Shown: positions 52,452 through 61,436 of the stretch, piece after piece
Numbering within the stretch: position 1 is the first letter of the stretch
How the letters are laid out: every line of letters begins with the position of its first letter
Origin: Roseibacillus persicicus
GTDB lineage: Bacteria > Verrucomicrobiota > Verrucomicrobiia > Verrucomicrobiales > Akkermansiaceae
Direction: 5' to 3'
NCBI RefSeq assembly: GCF_014651675.1
Contig: NZ_BMXI01000022.1
Coordinates: forward strand, 1 to 64,000
DNA length: 64,000 nt
The notes under the pieces: model-generated
What the model was told of the DNA's origin: nothing
Databases searched by the model: none
The model's input: the letters and a program-made list of their open reading frames with translations, nothing else
Position numbers and translations under genes: made by a program

Positions 52452-53649
52452 GAGTTCTGTTCCCAAAATCGCTGTAGTCTACCCGGCCTCCATTCCTTGG
52501 ATGGGTCAATTTTTGGATGGAATCCGGCGCTTTTCAGGCCCCTTGGGAGGGTGGCGCCTCTACACCACTCCTCCAGCCCTGGCTTCGACCGGAGAGCGAA
52601 CCTTGGCAATTTCATCATTGGTGGGTTGGCAGGGTGATGGGGTGATTGCGGTGGTTAGCAACGAGGAGGAGGCGCGCGAAGCAAGATTGCTCAAGGTGCC
52701 TATCGTGAATATTTCCAGTTGGGAAAAAGAGAGTTTCGGGTTCCCGCGGGTCGGCGTTGACAACTTTCAAGCCGGGCGGCTCGCTGCGGATCACTTGCTT
52801 TCGCGGGGGCTGAAGAATCTAGCCTTTATCGGATGGGACGGTGTCTACTACTCGGATCTTCGTCGCATGGGATTTATTGGACGAGCCCATGAACTCGGGA
52901 GCGAGGTCAGTGAATTGTTGAAGCATCCCAACGAGTTCGATGAGGAGAACTGGGGGCAGCGTCTGAGGGTCTTGTCCCACTGGATTCATCAGCTCCCCAA
53001 GCCGTGCGGAGTCTTCGCCGTGCATGACTATCGAGCCCAATTGGTGATCGATGCCTGCGATGTGGCTGGGGTTCGCGTTCCGCAAGATGTGGCAGTTATC
53101 GGAATGGATAATGATGTCATTATCTGTCGTCACTCTATGCCAACGATCACCAGCATATCTCGAAATTCTGAAGAAGTCGGCTGGCAGGCCGCCGCCTTGC
53201 TTCATAGGCTGATGGAAGGCAATGCGGACCTAGCAAAAGATGAGGAAATCAGAGTGCCTCCGGAATGTGTTGTGGCCCGGGAAAGCACCGACACTCACTA
53301 TCACGGAGATGAAGTCGTTCGCGTTTCGATACGATATATTGAGAACCGACTGCGCTATCCTTTCAACGTGGAAGAGGTCGCCAATCATGTCGGAGTTTCC
53401 AAACGCAAACTCGAGATGCGGTTTCGCGACTGTGTGGGCAAGTCTCCCCATCAGTTCATCACCGAGGCACGGGTTGCTCGTGCCCGCGAGCTCCTGAATC
53501 GTCCCGGGGGGCAGTCACTCCAAGTGATATCCGAGAACTGCGGCTTCGTCAGCTATTCGGCATTTGTCTCGTCCTTTAAGAGAGTGACCGGGGTGTCGCC
53601 CAAGGAGGCTAGGAACCAGAAAACGACGGGAGAAATTAGTGAACTCTGA
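52450..53649 (+). CDS. XylR-type transcriptional regulator (LacI-like sensor, AraC DNA-binding domain)
   Basis: A 399-residue protein. Residues ~5-275 are a periplasmic-binding-protein fold as in LacI/XylR sensors (VGVDNFQAGRLAADHLLSRG, LAFIGWDG, VPQDVAVIGMDND), with no N-terminal LacI helix-turn-helix. Residues ~290-395 are the AraC-type DNA-binding domain (VEEVANHVGVSKRKLEMRF; VISENCGFVSYSAFVSSFK; TGVSPKEAR). That is the layout of Escherichia coli XylR. The ligand is probably a sugar or sugar acid. It lies between the uronate operon with its PEP-CTERM gene (divergent) and the PL1 pectate lyase gene (convergent, 3-bp gap), so it probably controls one or both. Confidence 0.92.
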   Translation: MSSVPKIAVVYPASIPWMGQFLDGIRRFSGPLGGWRLYTTPPALASTGERTLAISSLVGWQGDGVIAVVSNEEEAREARLLKVPIVNISSWEKESFGFPRVGVDNFQAGRLAADHLLSRGLKNLAFIGWDGVYYSDLRRMGFIGRAHELGSEVSELLKHPNEFDEENWGQRLRVLSHWIHQLPKPCGVFAVHDYRAQLVIDACDVAGVRVPQDVAVIGMDNDVIICRHSMPTITSISRNSEEVGWQAAALLHRLMEGNADLAKDEEIRVPPECVVARESTDTHYHGDEVVRVSIRYIENRLRYPFNVEEVANHVGVSKRKLEMRFRDCVGKSPHQFITEARVARARELLNRPGGQSLQVISENCGFVSYSAFVSSFKRVTGVSPKEARNQKTTGEISEL

Positions 53650-53652
53650 GCG

Positions 53653-56600
53653 CTACTCAAGACGCACGCGAAAGAAGCCGAGGTCTTCGGAAAGGGTGAT
53701 TGGGCGAGTGACTTCGAGAAGATTTCCCGTCCCGATTTGAGCCTCTCCCAGCTCTAGCCAAGAGTCGGCCGAAAGCGACGGTGAGAATTCAATCTGGTAG
53801 GTGCGACCCGTCACCGAATCAGTGACGCTAAGATGAAGGGCGGCTTGGTTGCCCTCGATATGGGACAAGGTGAGTCGAGTTGCTTCGAGCTCCTCATCTG
53901 TGACAGGTGGCAGCTCAGCTCTTGGAAAAATGAGGACTCGGTCGATGAAGACGGTGTTATCACCCCCGTGGTTATTAGTTCCCAGGAAAGCGATGGTGTG
54001 ACTCGCGGCGCTGGCGGTGAAATTGCTTTTCTCTAACTCATACCCGCTGTTGGCCTGCGAAGGGGAAAAGCTATCGAGGAGGACTCCGTCGAGGGTGAGG
54101 TCGAAAGTTTGGCCTGTCTGTCCGCCGGTCTTATTTTGCCGTTGTGAGCAGAAGAAGCGGACCTCGTAGCTGATGCCTGGCGTGAGTCCGCTCAGTGTCT
54201 GAGAGCAGCTTGCCTCGGATTGGAGAAAGGCGACTTGAGTGCCCTCGGGAGCTTCGCTGTTTCCGTTAGTGAAGCCACTGTTGTTTGTCGTGACGCCAGC
54301 GCTGGTAAAGGCCCATCCGGCATCTGCAGGGGTATAGAGATAAGAGGTGGTGGAAGGGGATTCGAACCCACCGTTTACGGGAGCGAAGGGAGGGAGTGAA
54401 ATCTGGTCCAAAGGCGAACTCCCGGACTCGACCTCGATTCCGTCCAGATAGCCATCTTCGTCCGTGTCTGGCATTCGAGGGTCTGTCGTGGCTACGAATT
54501 CGTCGTTGTCGTTTAGTCCGTCGTTGTCGAAGTCCGTCACAAAGGTGTCGTTCGGACCCGCGATGTCGGTCAGACTTTCAACTGAGTCGTTTGGATCGTC
54601 GTCAATGAGGAGCTGTTCGTAGGAGTCGGGGAGTCCATCTCGATCGAGGTCGGCTTCGAATTGAGCAGAGAAGGAGTCGAAATTAACATTGGTGGCCGAG
54701 CCCCCGATGCGATTGGTGGTAATGTCGATCCGAATGGCGGTTGTGCCGCTGGGGACGGAGGATGCGAGTTCGATTTTTTCCCAATCGCCATTGCCGGGTA
54801 GGACGCCGCTGGAGATCGAGTCGATAGGGCTGCCGGAAGAATTGAGAAAGTGGGTGACGACCTCACCAGTGTCATTGGAATCACCGTCCTGATAGTAAAA
54901 GCTGAGTGTCCAGAGAGCGCTTCCATTTTGGCCCAGGTTGAGGTTTTCGCCATCCAAAGTAATGGTTTGGAAAAGGGTTGACGATGCGGGCTGGGAGCTA
55001 GCTCCTCCGGCGAGTCGGTTGGAGCTGAGGTAGGTGCTACCGCCTTGTGGTTGGGAGGGGTCGCTAACCGAGCCGCCGGCACCGTCTTGGAGCCAGAATC
55101 CCGGGTTGGCCGGATTGGAGTCGCTCCAGCCATTGATACTGGACGAGCCATCGGTTCCCTCGAAGTCCCCGTTGTTGAGAAGACGCGGATTTTCAATGGT
55201 AACGAGAATGGCGAATTGTTGGGTCCAAGCGCTGCCTTGGGAATCATGAACAGTGAAGTCGAAGCCCGCACGACCCACAGAGTTGTTGGTGGGGGTGAAT
55301 TTGACAATGGGTCCGTCTGGATCGGGAGTGATTCCGTCGGAGGCGAATTGCTCGGTGGTTCCTCCTTTGAGATGGTGAAGAGTAAAGGTGGGTGAGGCCG
55401 TAAAGCCATCGGTGTATCTGTGGAGGTCTATGAGCTGAGTCGAGGGTCGGGAGCTGGTGCCGCGCGGCATCATGGCGTGTGGAACGGCCTTGAAATGCAG
55501 ATATTCCTCGAGGTGGGTGTAGCCGACAGGGGTGCCAGCGGGGAAAAAGGTGCTCGCGAGTTGGGTGGAGGTGAAGACGGTATTGTTGTTAGATGAGGTC
55601 ACGGGATAGGAAAGGCCGTTTCGACCATCAAGTGAGAACTCCCAAATGTTAGGAAGCCCGTCGCGGTCCTCATCGATAGGGGGAGCGGTGCTGTTGAGTG
55701 TTCCGATCCCACCGTTGGAGACACCGTAGGCGTCGGCGAGGTGTTGCTCGCCATTGTTGGGACGGTTGGGGTCTTCGCCGCTTACTTTTCCGTCCTTTTG
55801 CACGAGAACGCTGTATTGATTGACGACGCTGTCGATGAGCAGGGTATCGGGCTCGTCACGAAGAGGAGCCGGGTGATTGGCATCGTAGCGCAAGGGGCCA
55901 ACCGAGGAGATCACTTTCTTGTAGGCCGTGGGAGCATCGTCGATGGTGACGGTCGCGAGTCCAGCCGCACCAGGAAAGCGGCTGTTGGATTTGGCATAGC
56001 GGTTTTCTCCCTCTGCATCGCCGGGAGAGAATTCAGTTCCGGAGACGATGGCGTAGCCGAGGTCGGTCCCATCAACGAGCCCGTTGTCGTTATTGTCGAA
56101 ATAGGTGTCCTCGAGATAGAGGCTAAAGTTGGGTTGACCATTGGAGGCAACACGTGCCTTGGAAAAGGCTTTGCTGCGAATACCGTAGCCATCGTCGGGG
56201 TCGTCGATGGAGAGGTAATAGTTGCCAATGGCGTTGGTCTTCCAATTGGCGGGGGTGGTGGAATCTCCCATGATGAAAGGTTCGCTGCGCCAGTGGAAGG
56301 TGACGTTGTTGATCCACTCGAGGACGCCGTTGGGGCGGGCTTTGGGATTGCGGGTCTTATGATGGGCCCAAAGGGAGCGGAGGCAGGAACCGTTGTTGAG
56401 GTCCCAGAGACCACCCGCATTGTGACGCTCCATGCCCCAGGCCGAAGAGGAGTTTTGCATCGTGAAATTGTTCACGTTGCCGCCAAAGAAGGAGAAGTTC
56501 TCGTCGGTGCTGAACATCATGGAGATGTGGTCGAGCATTACGGTGTGGGCAGAGGAGGCAATGTTCAGGCAATCACCGCCGGTGCCGTTGCGGCGGTGAC

Positions 56601-57060
56601 GGATTCGGAAATGACGCACGACGACATTATCACCGCTGATGAGCATTCGGCCACCGGTGAGGCTAATGCCGTCTCCCGGGGCGGTCTGGCCCGCGATGGT
56701 GACATGGGAAGGAACGTTGAAATTGGTGTCTGAATTGACCGGAATGTGACCACTGACAGCGAAGATAATAGTGCGTCCGGTGGAGGGTGCCGTGTTTAAT
56801 CCTTCGCGGAAACTCCCGGTTCCGTTGTTGTTGAGATTAGTGACGTAGTAGACGTCGCCACCACGACCTCCCGCTGCAAAGGCGCCGAAGCCTTCTGCCC
56901 CTGGGAAAGAGGGGATTTGTGCGGTGAGGGGCAGCGAGAACAGAAGGGAAAGGAAGGGGAATCTCAAGGTTCGAAATCTATGGCGACTCAATTTTGATGA
57001 ATAGGATGTTTCGGTATGATTATGTGGAAAGTTGAGTTTTTTTACCTTTAAGAGTTTCAT
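53653..57060 (-). CDS. Secreted multidomain PL1-like pectate lyase
   Basis: A 1135-residue protein. A long basic N-terminus is followed by a signal segment (FPFLSLLFSLPLTAQ). Residues ~50-440 are a right-handed beta-helix of the PL1 pectate lyase type (PGAEGFGAFAAGGRGGDVYYVTNL, TIAGQTAPGDGISL, VVVRHFRIRHR, MLDHISMMFSTDEN), with ordered Asn/Asp ladders suiting calcium binding. An Ig/cadherin-like part (~520-620), a module shared with 49243 and 51509 (NGDFEG, LSSNRLAGG, TNRIGGSATNVNFDSF), DxDxDG repeats, a second module (NGGFESP, ~880-1035) and a tail ending GFFRVRLE follow. It cleaves polygalacturonate by beta-elimination; the products suit the nearby uronate operon. It is divergent from the cytochrome gene at 57342. 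Confidence 0.9.
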   Translation of the reverse strand: MKLLKVKKLNFPHNHTETSYSSKLSRHRFRTLRFPFLSLLFSLPLTAQIPSFPGAEGFGAFAAGGRGGDVYYVTNLNNNGTGSFREGLNTAPSTGRTIIFAVSGHIPVNSDTNFNVPSHVTIAGQTAPGDGISLTGGRMLISGDNVVVRHFRIRHRRNGTGGDCLNIASSAHTVMLDHISMMFSTDENFSFFGGNVNNFTMQNSSSAWGMERHNAGGLWDLNNGSCLRSLWAHHKTRNPKARPNGVLEWINNVTFHWRSEPFIMGDSTTPANWKTNAIGNYYLSIDDPDDGYGIRSKAFSKARVASNGQPNFSLYLEDTYFDNNDNGLVDGTDLGYAIVSGTEFSPGDAEGENRYAKSNSRFPGAAGLATVTIDDAPTAYKKVISSVGPLRYDANHPAPLRDEPDTLLIDSVVNQYSVLVQKDGKVSGEDPNRPNNGEQHLADAYGVSNGGIGTLNSTAPPIDEDRDGLPNIWEFSLDGRNGLSYPVTSSNNNTVFTSTQLASTFFPAGTPVGYTHLEEYLHFKAVPHAMMPRGTSSRPSTQLIDLHRYTDGFTASPTFTLHHLKGGTTEQFASDGITPDPDGPIVKFTPTNNSVGRAGFDFTVHDSQGSAWTQQFAILVTIENPRLLNNGDFEGTDGSSSINGWSDSNPANPGFWLQDGAGGSVSDPSQPQGGSTYLSSNRLAGGASSQPASSTLFQTITLDGENLNLGQNGSALWTLSFYYQDGDSNDTGEVVTHFLNSSGSPIDSISSGVLPGNGDWEKIELASSVPSGTTAIRIDITTNRIGGSATNVNFDSFSAQFEADLDRDGLPDSYEQLLIDDDPNDSVESLTDIAGPNDTFVTDFDNDGLNDNDEFVATTDPRMPDTDEDGYLDGIEVESGSSPLDQISLPPFAPVNGGFESPSTTSYLYTPADAGWAFTSAGVTTNNSGFTNGNSEAPEGTQVAFLQSEASCSQTLSGLTPGISYEVRFFCSQRQNKTGGQTGQTFDLTLDGVLLDSFSPSQANSGYELEKSNFTASAASHTIAFLGTNNHGGDNTVFIDRVLIFPRAELPPVTDEELEATRLTLSHIEGNQAALHLSVTDSVTGRTYQIEFSPSLSADSWLELGEAQIGTGNLLEVTRPITLSEDLGFFRVRLE

Positions 57061-57222
57061 TCGGCAAAGCGTGAATCCTGTTTCTGTAAATGGTAATAAT
57101 GCGACATGGATTAGGGGTCTTTGCGCGTGAAAGACATGAATTTTCTCTGGCGTGAAGTTTCTGGTTGTGAGTGCTAGTCCTGCTTGCTAGTTCCCAATTT
57201 GGACTCGGATGAAAGCGATCTG

Positions 57223-57243
57223 ATTTATTTTTTTCTTAAGATA
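57223..57243 (+). promoter_or_regulatory. AT-rich promoter-like element shared with 34398
   Basis: ATTTATTTTTTTCT, one extra T, then AAGATA, 99 bp before the cytochrome start. Apart from that T it equals the stretch at 34398-34417 before the giant dehydrogenase gene. Confidence 0.4.
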
Positions 57244-57341
57244 GAATGATATATTGGTCTTTCGAGGAACGTTTGATTCGACGGGAGAGCGAGGTTCTTC
57301 AGGAATTGAGCTCCTCTTTCATCCTTCTCTTTTGATGCGTA

Positions 57342-58397
57342 ATGAGAAATTTCTTTGCCTTTGTTAATTGTGTTTTTTGGACGTTTTCAGCTTACTTGTC
57401 TGCTGGACCTCCCAAGCATTTGAGCTATGAGAACTTGCCGATGGGGGAGGTCGTTCGCCCTCTTGTTTTAAGAACCTATATTCCGAATCTTCATTTGGGT
57501 TCGGAGGTGTTGAAGAATCATGGAGAAGGACGAAAGACCCCTCGCTACTCTCCTGCTACCGGTTTGCTTTCGCCGATTTATGACAAGCCGGCTTTGGGCC
57601 TCCCTGCCGCAATTGCCGTCAATTCCGGTCCTTCTTTTTCCTATGTTTGGGATACCACCGAATGTCGCCTGCTCTATGTCTGGCGCGGAGGTTTTCTGGA
57701 TATGGAGCCTTATTGGGGAACGCCGGAAGAAGGGCTTCGCAAGAAGAATGACTACGTGCCGCGTCTAGTGGGGGAGTTGTTCTACAAGGCGAATGGAGAG
57801 CACCCCTTGCGGGTTGCGGGGAGAGCTCTAGAGTCGGTTCAATACGCAGGGTTTCGCCGCACTCCTGCAAATCGAGTCGTATTTGATTTCGTTGCCAACG
57901 GGGAAAGGGTAGAGGAGGAGATTCTTCCGGGTGCCGAACCCATGTCATTCGAGGTGCGGTATCGGAGTTCGGCTCAACTGGACTATGAGATTGCACCCGA
58001 ACTGGGAAAGATTGTCTCGTATGAGGAGGGAATAATGAAAGTTTCCTTCACGGCAAATACCCGCCAGATGTTTGAAGGGTATACCCCGGAGAAAGTGGAG
58101 ATTGTGGCAGCCAATGCGGAAGATGGTGAGCGGCTTTATCAGAATATGGGGTGCTTTGCCTGCCATAGCCGTGATGGGAGTAAGGCACACGGACCCTCAT
58201 TTCTTGGTCTCGCGGATAGCGAGCGAGTTTTCGCCGACCATTCGAAGAGTTTGGCTGATACCGCCTATCTCAAGCAGTCGATTCAAGACCCGAATGCCAA
58301 GGTAGTGGAGGGGTTCGCGCAGGGCCTGATGCCAGCCTATTCCCTCAAGGACAAGGAAGTCGAATCTCTGGTGCTTTTCATCCAATCTCTCAAGTAG
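57342..58397 (+). CDS. Exported c-type cytochrome with PVC-type N-terminal domain
   Basis: A 351-residue protein with a signal peptide (~1-22, ending LSAG). Residues ~25-250 form a beta-rich domain I do not recognise (YVWDTTECRLLYVWRGGFLD is its most striking stretch). Residues ~255-351 are a small class I cytochrome c: C271-x-x-C274-H275 (CFACH), with a probable distal Met in GLMPAYS and a terminal helix ESLVLFIQSLK. The gene is 9 bp from the dehydrogenase fusion at 58407, so the two are co-transcribed and the cytochrome is its likely electron acceptor. An AT-rich element upstream recurs before the giant dehydrogenase at 34566. Confidence 0.85.
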   Translation: MRNFFAFVNCVFWTFSAYLSAGPPKHLSYENLPMGEVVRPLVLRTYIPNLHLGSEVLKNHGEGRKTPRYSPATGLLSPIYDKPALGLPAAIAVNSGPSFSYVWDTTECRLLYVWRGGFLDMEPYWGTPEEGLRKKNDYVPRLVGELFYKANGEHPLRVAGRALESVQYAGFRRTPANRVVFDFVANGERVEEEILPGAEPMSFEVRYRSSAQLDYEIAPELGKIVSYEEGIMKVSFTANTRQMFEGYTPEKVEIVAANAEDGERLYQNMGCFACHSRDGSKAHGPSFLGLADSERVFADHSKSLADTAYLKQSIQDPNAKVVEGFAQGLMPAYSLKDKEVESLVLFIQSLK

Positions 58398-58406
58398 TTC
58401 TCAAAT

Positions 58407-61289
58407 ATGAAATCCATTTTCTATAATGCTATTGCCTTGTTAGGCGGCTGGTCTGGTCTTGCTCGAGGTTATCAAATTGAGACCGTATCCTTTCCCGAAG
58501 GGGTGCCGGTCGAGGTGGGCGCCATTGAGTTCGCCGCAACGGGCGAGCTCTATGTGGCTTTGCGTCGCGGCGATATCTTTGTCGCAACTCCCAAGGAGGA
58601 CCCCACCGAGTTCGAGTGGAGACTTTTTGCCTCCGGCTTTCACAATCCTTGTGGCATTCATGTGGTCTCTCCCGGGCATCTCTACATTGCCCAGATGGCG
58701 GAACTCACTGAGGTGATCGATGACGACCAAGACGGGGTCGCCGATCGCTATGTCGCACTGTCGACTGAAATTGGGTTAAGTGGAAATTATCACGAGACGA
58801 TGGATCTCTGCCCGGATGGTGAAGGGGGCCTCTACCTCGCTCCCGGGACAGCTTCTCACAACGGACCGACCTTTACCACCACCCGGGGAGAGTTTGCGGA
58901 TAGTGGCCGGTTGGGACGCAACTACTCTTCGGTCAAATGGAGAGGATGGATTCTGCATTGGCAACGGGGGAAAGAGCTGGAACCCGTTTCCTCGGGTTAC
59001 CGGATGCCCAATGGCATCGAGCGTTCACCGAAGGGGGAGATCTGGTGCGGCGACAATGAAGGCGACTGGCGGGCTTCATCGCCAGTCTATCATGTGACTC
59101 CGGATACCTTTGCCGGGCATCCTTCCAGCCTGGTGTGGGACTCTCGCTTCGAGGGGATCGAGAACCCGTTGAGGCTCCCTCGACTGTTGTTAGATGATTT
59201 GTGGAACAAGCCAGCCTTTCAGCTCCCGCGAAATATGATCAACTCCTGTGCCGAACCGACCTTCATCCCTGAGGATGGCGCATTACGGGACTTTGCCGGT
59301 CAAATGTTGATGCCCGATCAAAGCGGCGAGCGCATCCTACGATTGATGCCTGAGTGGGTGGATGGCAACTATCAGGGAGCGGCGACTTTTTTCATTGCCG
59401 GTGCCGGGTTGAATCGGGGCAACAACCGGCTCGCGTTTTCACCCGAGGGGGATGCCCTTTATGTCGGGCAAACTGGCCGGGGATGGGGGAAATTGTCCGA
59501 GGGCTTACAGCGTGTTTCCTTTGGCAAACAAGAGTCCTTCGAGGTCCGTCGTTGCGGTCTGCAGGAGGATGGTTTCGAAGTGCTCTTCACCCAAGCTCTG
59601 GAAGAGGTTTCCGCAATTACCATCGAGCGCTATCGTTATTCCTATGGATATCGCTATGGAGGAGAGGAGATCGACAAAGTGGAGTTGAGCCCTAAAGTCA
59701 TTCGAAAAGAAGAGAACGTGCTGCATCTGGGACTTTCCAAGGACGAGCTACTTCCAAACCACGTCTACCGGATCAATCTGAAAGCAGTCACCAGCGAAGA
59801 GGGCCAGAGGTTTGACAATGAGCTGGTATATAACCTCAATCGTCTCCAGCGACCGAGAGGAGAAGTTGAGGCGACAGTTGCTGTCGAGAAGGGCGAGAAG
59901 GCAAAATTCCGCGTGGAGGTGGGGGGAGAGCTCTTTACCGAGTATCTCACCGAAGGTTTTTCCAACCCGATTCTCTATCCCATTTTCAATGAGAGGGGAC
60001 AAGGAATGACCCGCGACTGGCCGGTGACCTTGGAAGGTCGAGCTGGGGAAAGTCATGATCATCCACACCATAAGTCGCTCTTCATCGGACATGAGGATAT
60101 CAATGGTGTCGATTTTTGGCACGATACCCGCGAGGGAGATGGTCGCATTGAGCACGCTCGCACGATTGAGACTCGTGGCGGCGAAGGGAGAGCTCTCATT
60201 CGAACCTTTAATCTTTGGAAGGATGCTGAAGGAGAGGTGATCTGTAGCGATACTCGTGAAATGAAGTTCGGGGAATTGGATGGAGTCCGCTATCTCGATT
60301 TGGAACTGAATGTTCACGCCAGCCATGGCGAGCTCGTCTTTGCCGAGAAGAAGGATGGGGTGGTGGGACTACGCACTCATCCCGACCTCAGGCTCACGGC
60401 TGCTCCGGAAGTGGGGGTGGACGAGGTCTTTGGCCAAGCTGAGAATAGTGAGGGAGTGACCGGGAAAGAGGTCTGGGGAAAGAAAGCGAATTGGGTTCAT
60501 TATTGGGGCGAGATCGACGGTCAAGCGGGTGGGGTTGCGATCTTGGCTCATCCTGAGAGTGCGCGGGAACCGACCTGGTGGCATGCAAGAGATTACGGGC
60601 TGGTGTCCGCCAATCCCTTTGGTCCTGTCAAAGAGGGCGGAGACGGTGAACTGACTTTGCCGGAGGGAGAAAGTCTCACCCTTCGCTACCGCTTCCTCTT
60701 TCATGGGCGGGAGAAAGAACAAATCGATATATCAAAATTTTACGCAGCCTATTGCGCTGAGCCCATTCCGCCACGAACGGTCTGTCTCGCTATCCCGGAA
60801 CAAGCACCGTTGATTTCCACTGAGGAAGAGACTGATGTGATTCCACGCGGCGGGGTTATTGCCCGGGTAAACCGTCAGGTCCGGGGTCAAGCTCCCTCAG
60901 ACGTCGTGGTCAAAAGCCATGGTCTTGTCACCGGTGAGAAGATTTACGCCGACCGGGACTATCGCTACCGCAAGATCCCGGAGTTCATCGTGGGGGGAGA
61001 TGTGATGGTTAGTCACAACGATGACAAGCGTGGTGACAAGGAGGCGAATTATACCGTCACTCTCGGCCAACCGGGTATGCTCTACCTCCTGGTCGACGAG
61101 CGATTGGAAGGAAAGCTGGATTGGATGGACAGGGAAGCTCTGAAGTTTGAGAAAACGAACCATCGGGTTGAAACCGATGGCGATTTTAATTTTCTCGTCT
61201 ACGAAGCTGAAGCGGACCCCGGCGAGTATCTCCTTGGAAAGCAGACGGGAGCGAGCTTTTACACTCTGGTCGCAGTGAACCGGGACTGA
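58407..61289 (+). CDS. Sorbosone-dehydrogenase-like / PmoA-like (DUF6807) fusion protein
   Basis: A 960-residue exported protein (signal peptide ~1-20, LARG). Residues ~20-390 look like the PVC glucose/sorbosone dehydrogenase propeller (VEVGAIEFAATGELYVALRRGDI, YRMPNGIERSPKGEIWCGDNEGDW), followed by an Ig-like linker with CopC-like features (~400-490). Residues ~500-780 match the PmoA-like/DUF6807 beta domain: SHDHPHHKSLFIGH around residue 549 with FWHDTREGDG and GLRTHPDLRL. The rest (~790-960) resembles a further beta domain seen in such proteins. Expressed with the cytochrome 9 bp upstream, it probably oxidises a sugar or uronate and feeds electrons to that heme. The PmoA-like part has no established activity. 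Confidence 0.82.
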   Translation: MKSIFYNAIALLGGWSGLARGYQIETVSFPEGVPVEVGAIEFAATGELYVALRRGDIFVATPKEDPTEFEWRLFASGFHNPCGIHVVSPGHLYIAQMAELTEVIDDDQDGVADRYVALSTEIGLSGNYHETMDLCPDGEGGLYLAPGTASHNGPTFTTTRGEFADSGRLGRNYSSVKWRGWILHWQRGKELEPVSSGYRMPNGIERSPKGEIWCGDNEGDWRASSPVYHVTPDTFAGHPSSLVWDSRFEGIENPLRLPRLLLDDLWNKPAFQLPRNMINSCAEPTFIPEDGALRDFAGQMLMPDQSGERILRLMPEWVDGNYQGAATFFIAGAGLNRGNNRLAFSPEGDALYVGQTGRGWGKLSEGLQRVSFGKQESFEVRRCGLQEDGFEVLFTQALEEVSAITIERYRYSYGYRYGGEEIDKVELSPKVIRKEENVLHLGLSKDELLPNHVYRINLKAVTSEEGQRFDNELVYNLNRLQRPRGEVEATVAVEKGEKAKFRVEVGGELFTEYLTEGFSNPILYPIFNERGQGMTRDWPVTLEGRAGESHDHPHHKSLFIGHEDINGVDFWHDTREGDGRIEHARTIETRGGEGRALIRTFNLWKDAEGEVICSDTREMKFGELDGVRYLDLELNVHASHGELVFAEKKDGVVGLRTHPDLRLTAAPEVGVDEVFGQAENSEGVTGKEVWGKKANWVHYWGEIDGQAGGVAILAHPESAREPTWWHARDYGLVSANPFGPVKEGGDGELTLPEGESLTLRYRFLFHGREKEQIDISKFYAAYCAEPIPPRTVCLAIPEQAPLISTEEETDVIPRGGVIARVNRQVRGQAPSDVVVKSHGLVTGEKIYADRDYRYRKIPEFIVGGDVMVSHNDDKRGDKEANYTVTLGQPGMLYLLVDERLEGKLDWMDREALKFEKTNHRVETDGDFNFLVYEAEADPGEYLLGKQTGASFYTLVAVNRD

Positions 61290-61372
61290 GGCTGGCTACC
61301 TGGTGTTAGGCAGGGCCTTGTAGATAGAGTCTCGAGGTTAGCTTTGGGTCTTGAACATTTTCATCTGCGAGA

Positions 61373-61408
61373 CCCTCGAGTCCCCCTCCACAGGGGAGAG
61401 GTTTTTTT
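61373..61408 (+). terminator. Rho-independent terminator
   Basis: TCCCC (61381-61385) pairs with GGGGA (61393-61397), extended by CCTC/GAGG across a bulge, and is followed by seven T. It lies ~85 bp past the stop at 61289, before the convergent isomerase gene. Confidence 0.7.
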
Positions 61409-61436
61409 GGGTCGAGCAGATTGTTTGGCGACGGTG

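Noticed and set aside
55741-56733. Plus-strand open frame of 330 codons opposite the pectate lyase gene
   Set aside because: Antisense shadow of a beta-helix with strong family match; its Val/Gly-rich translation has no recognisable domain.
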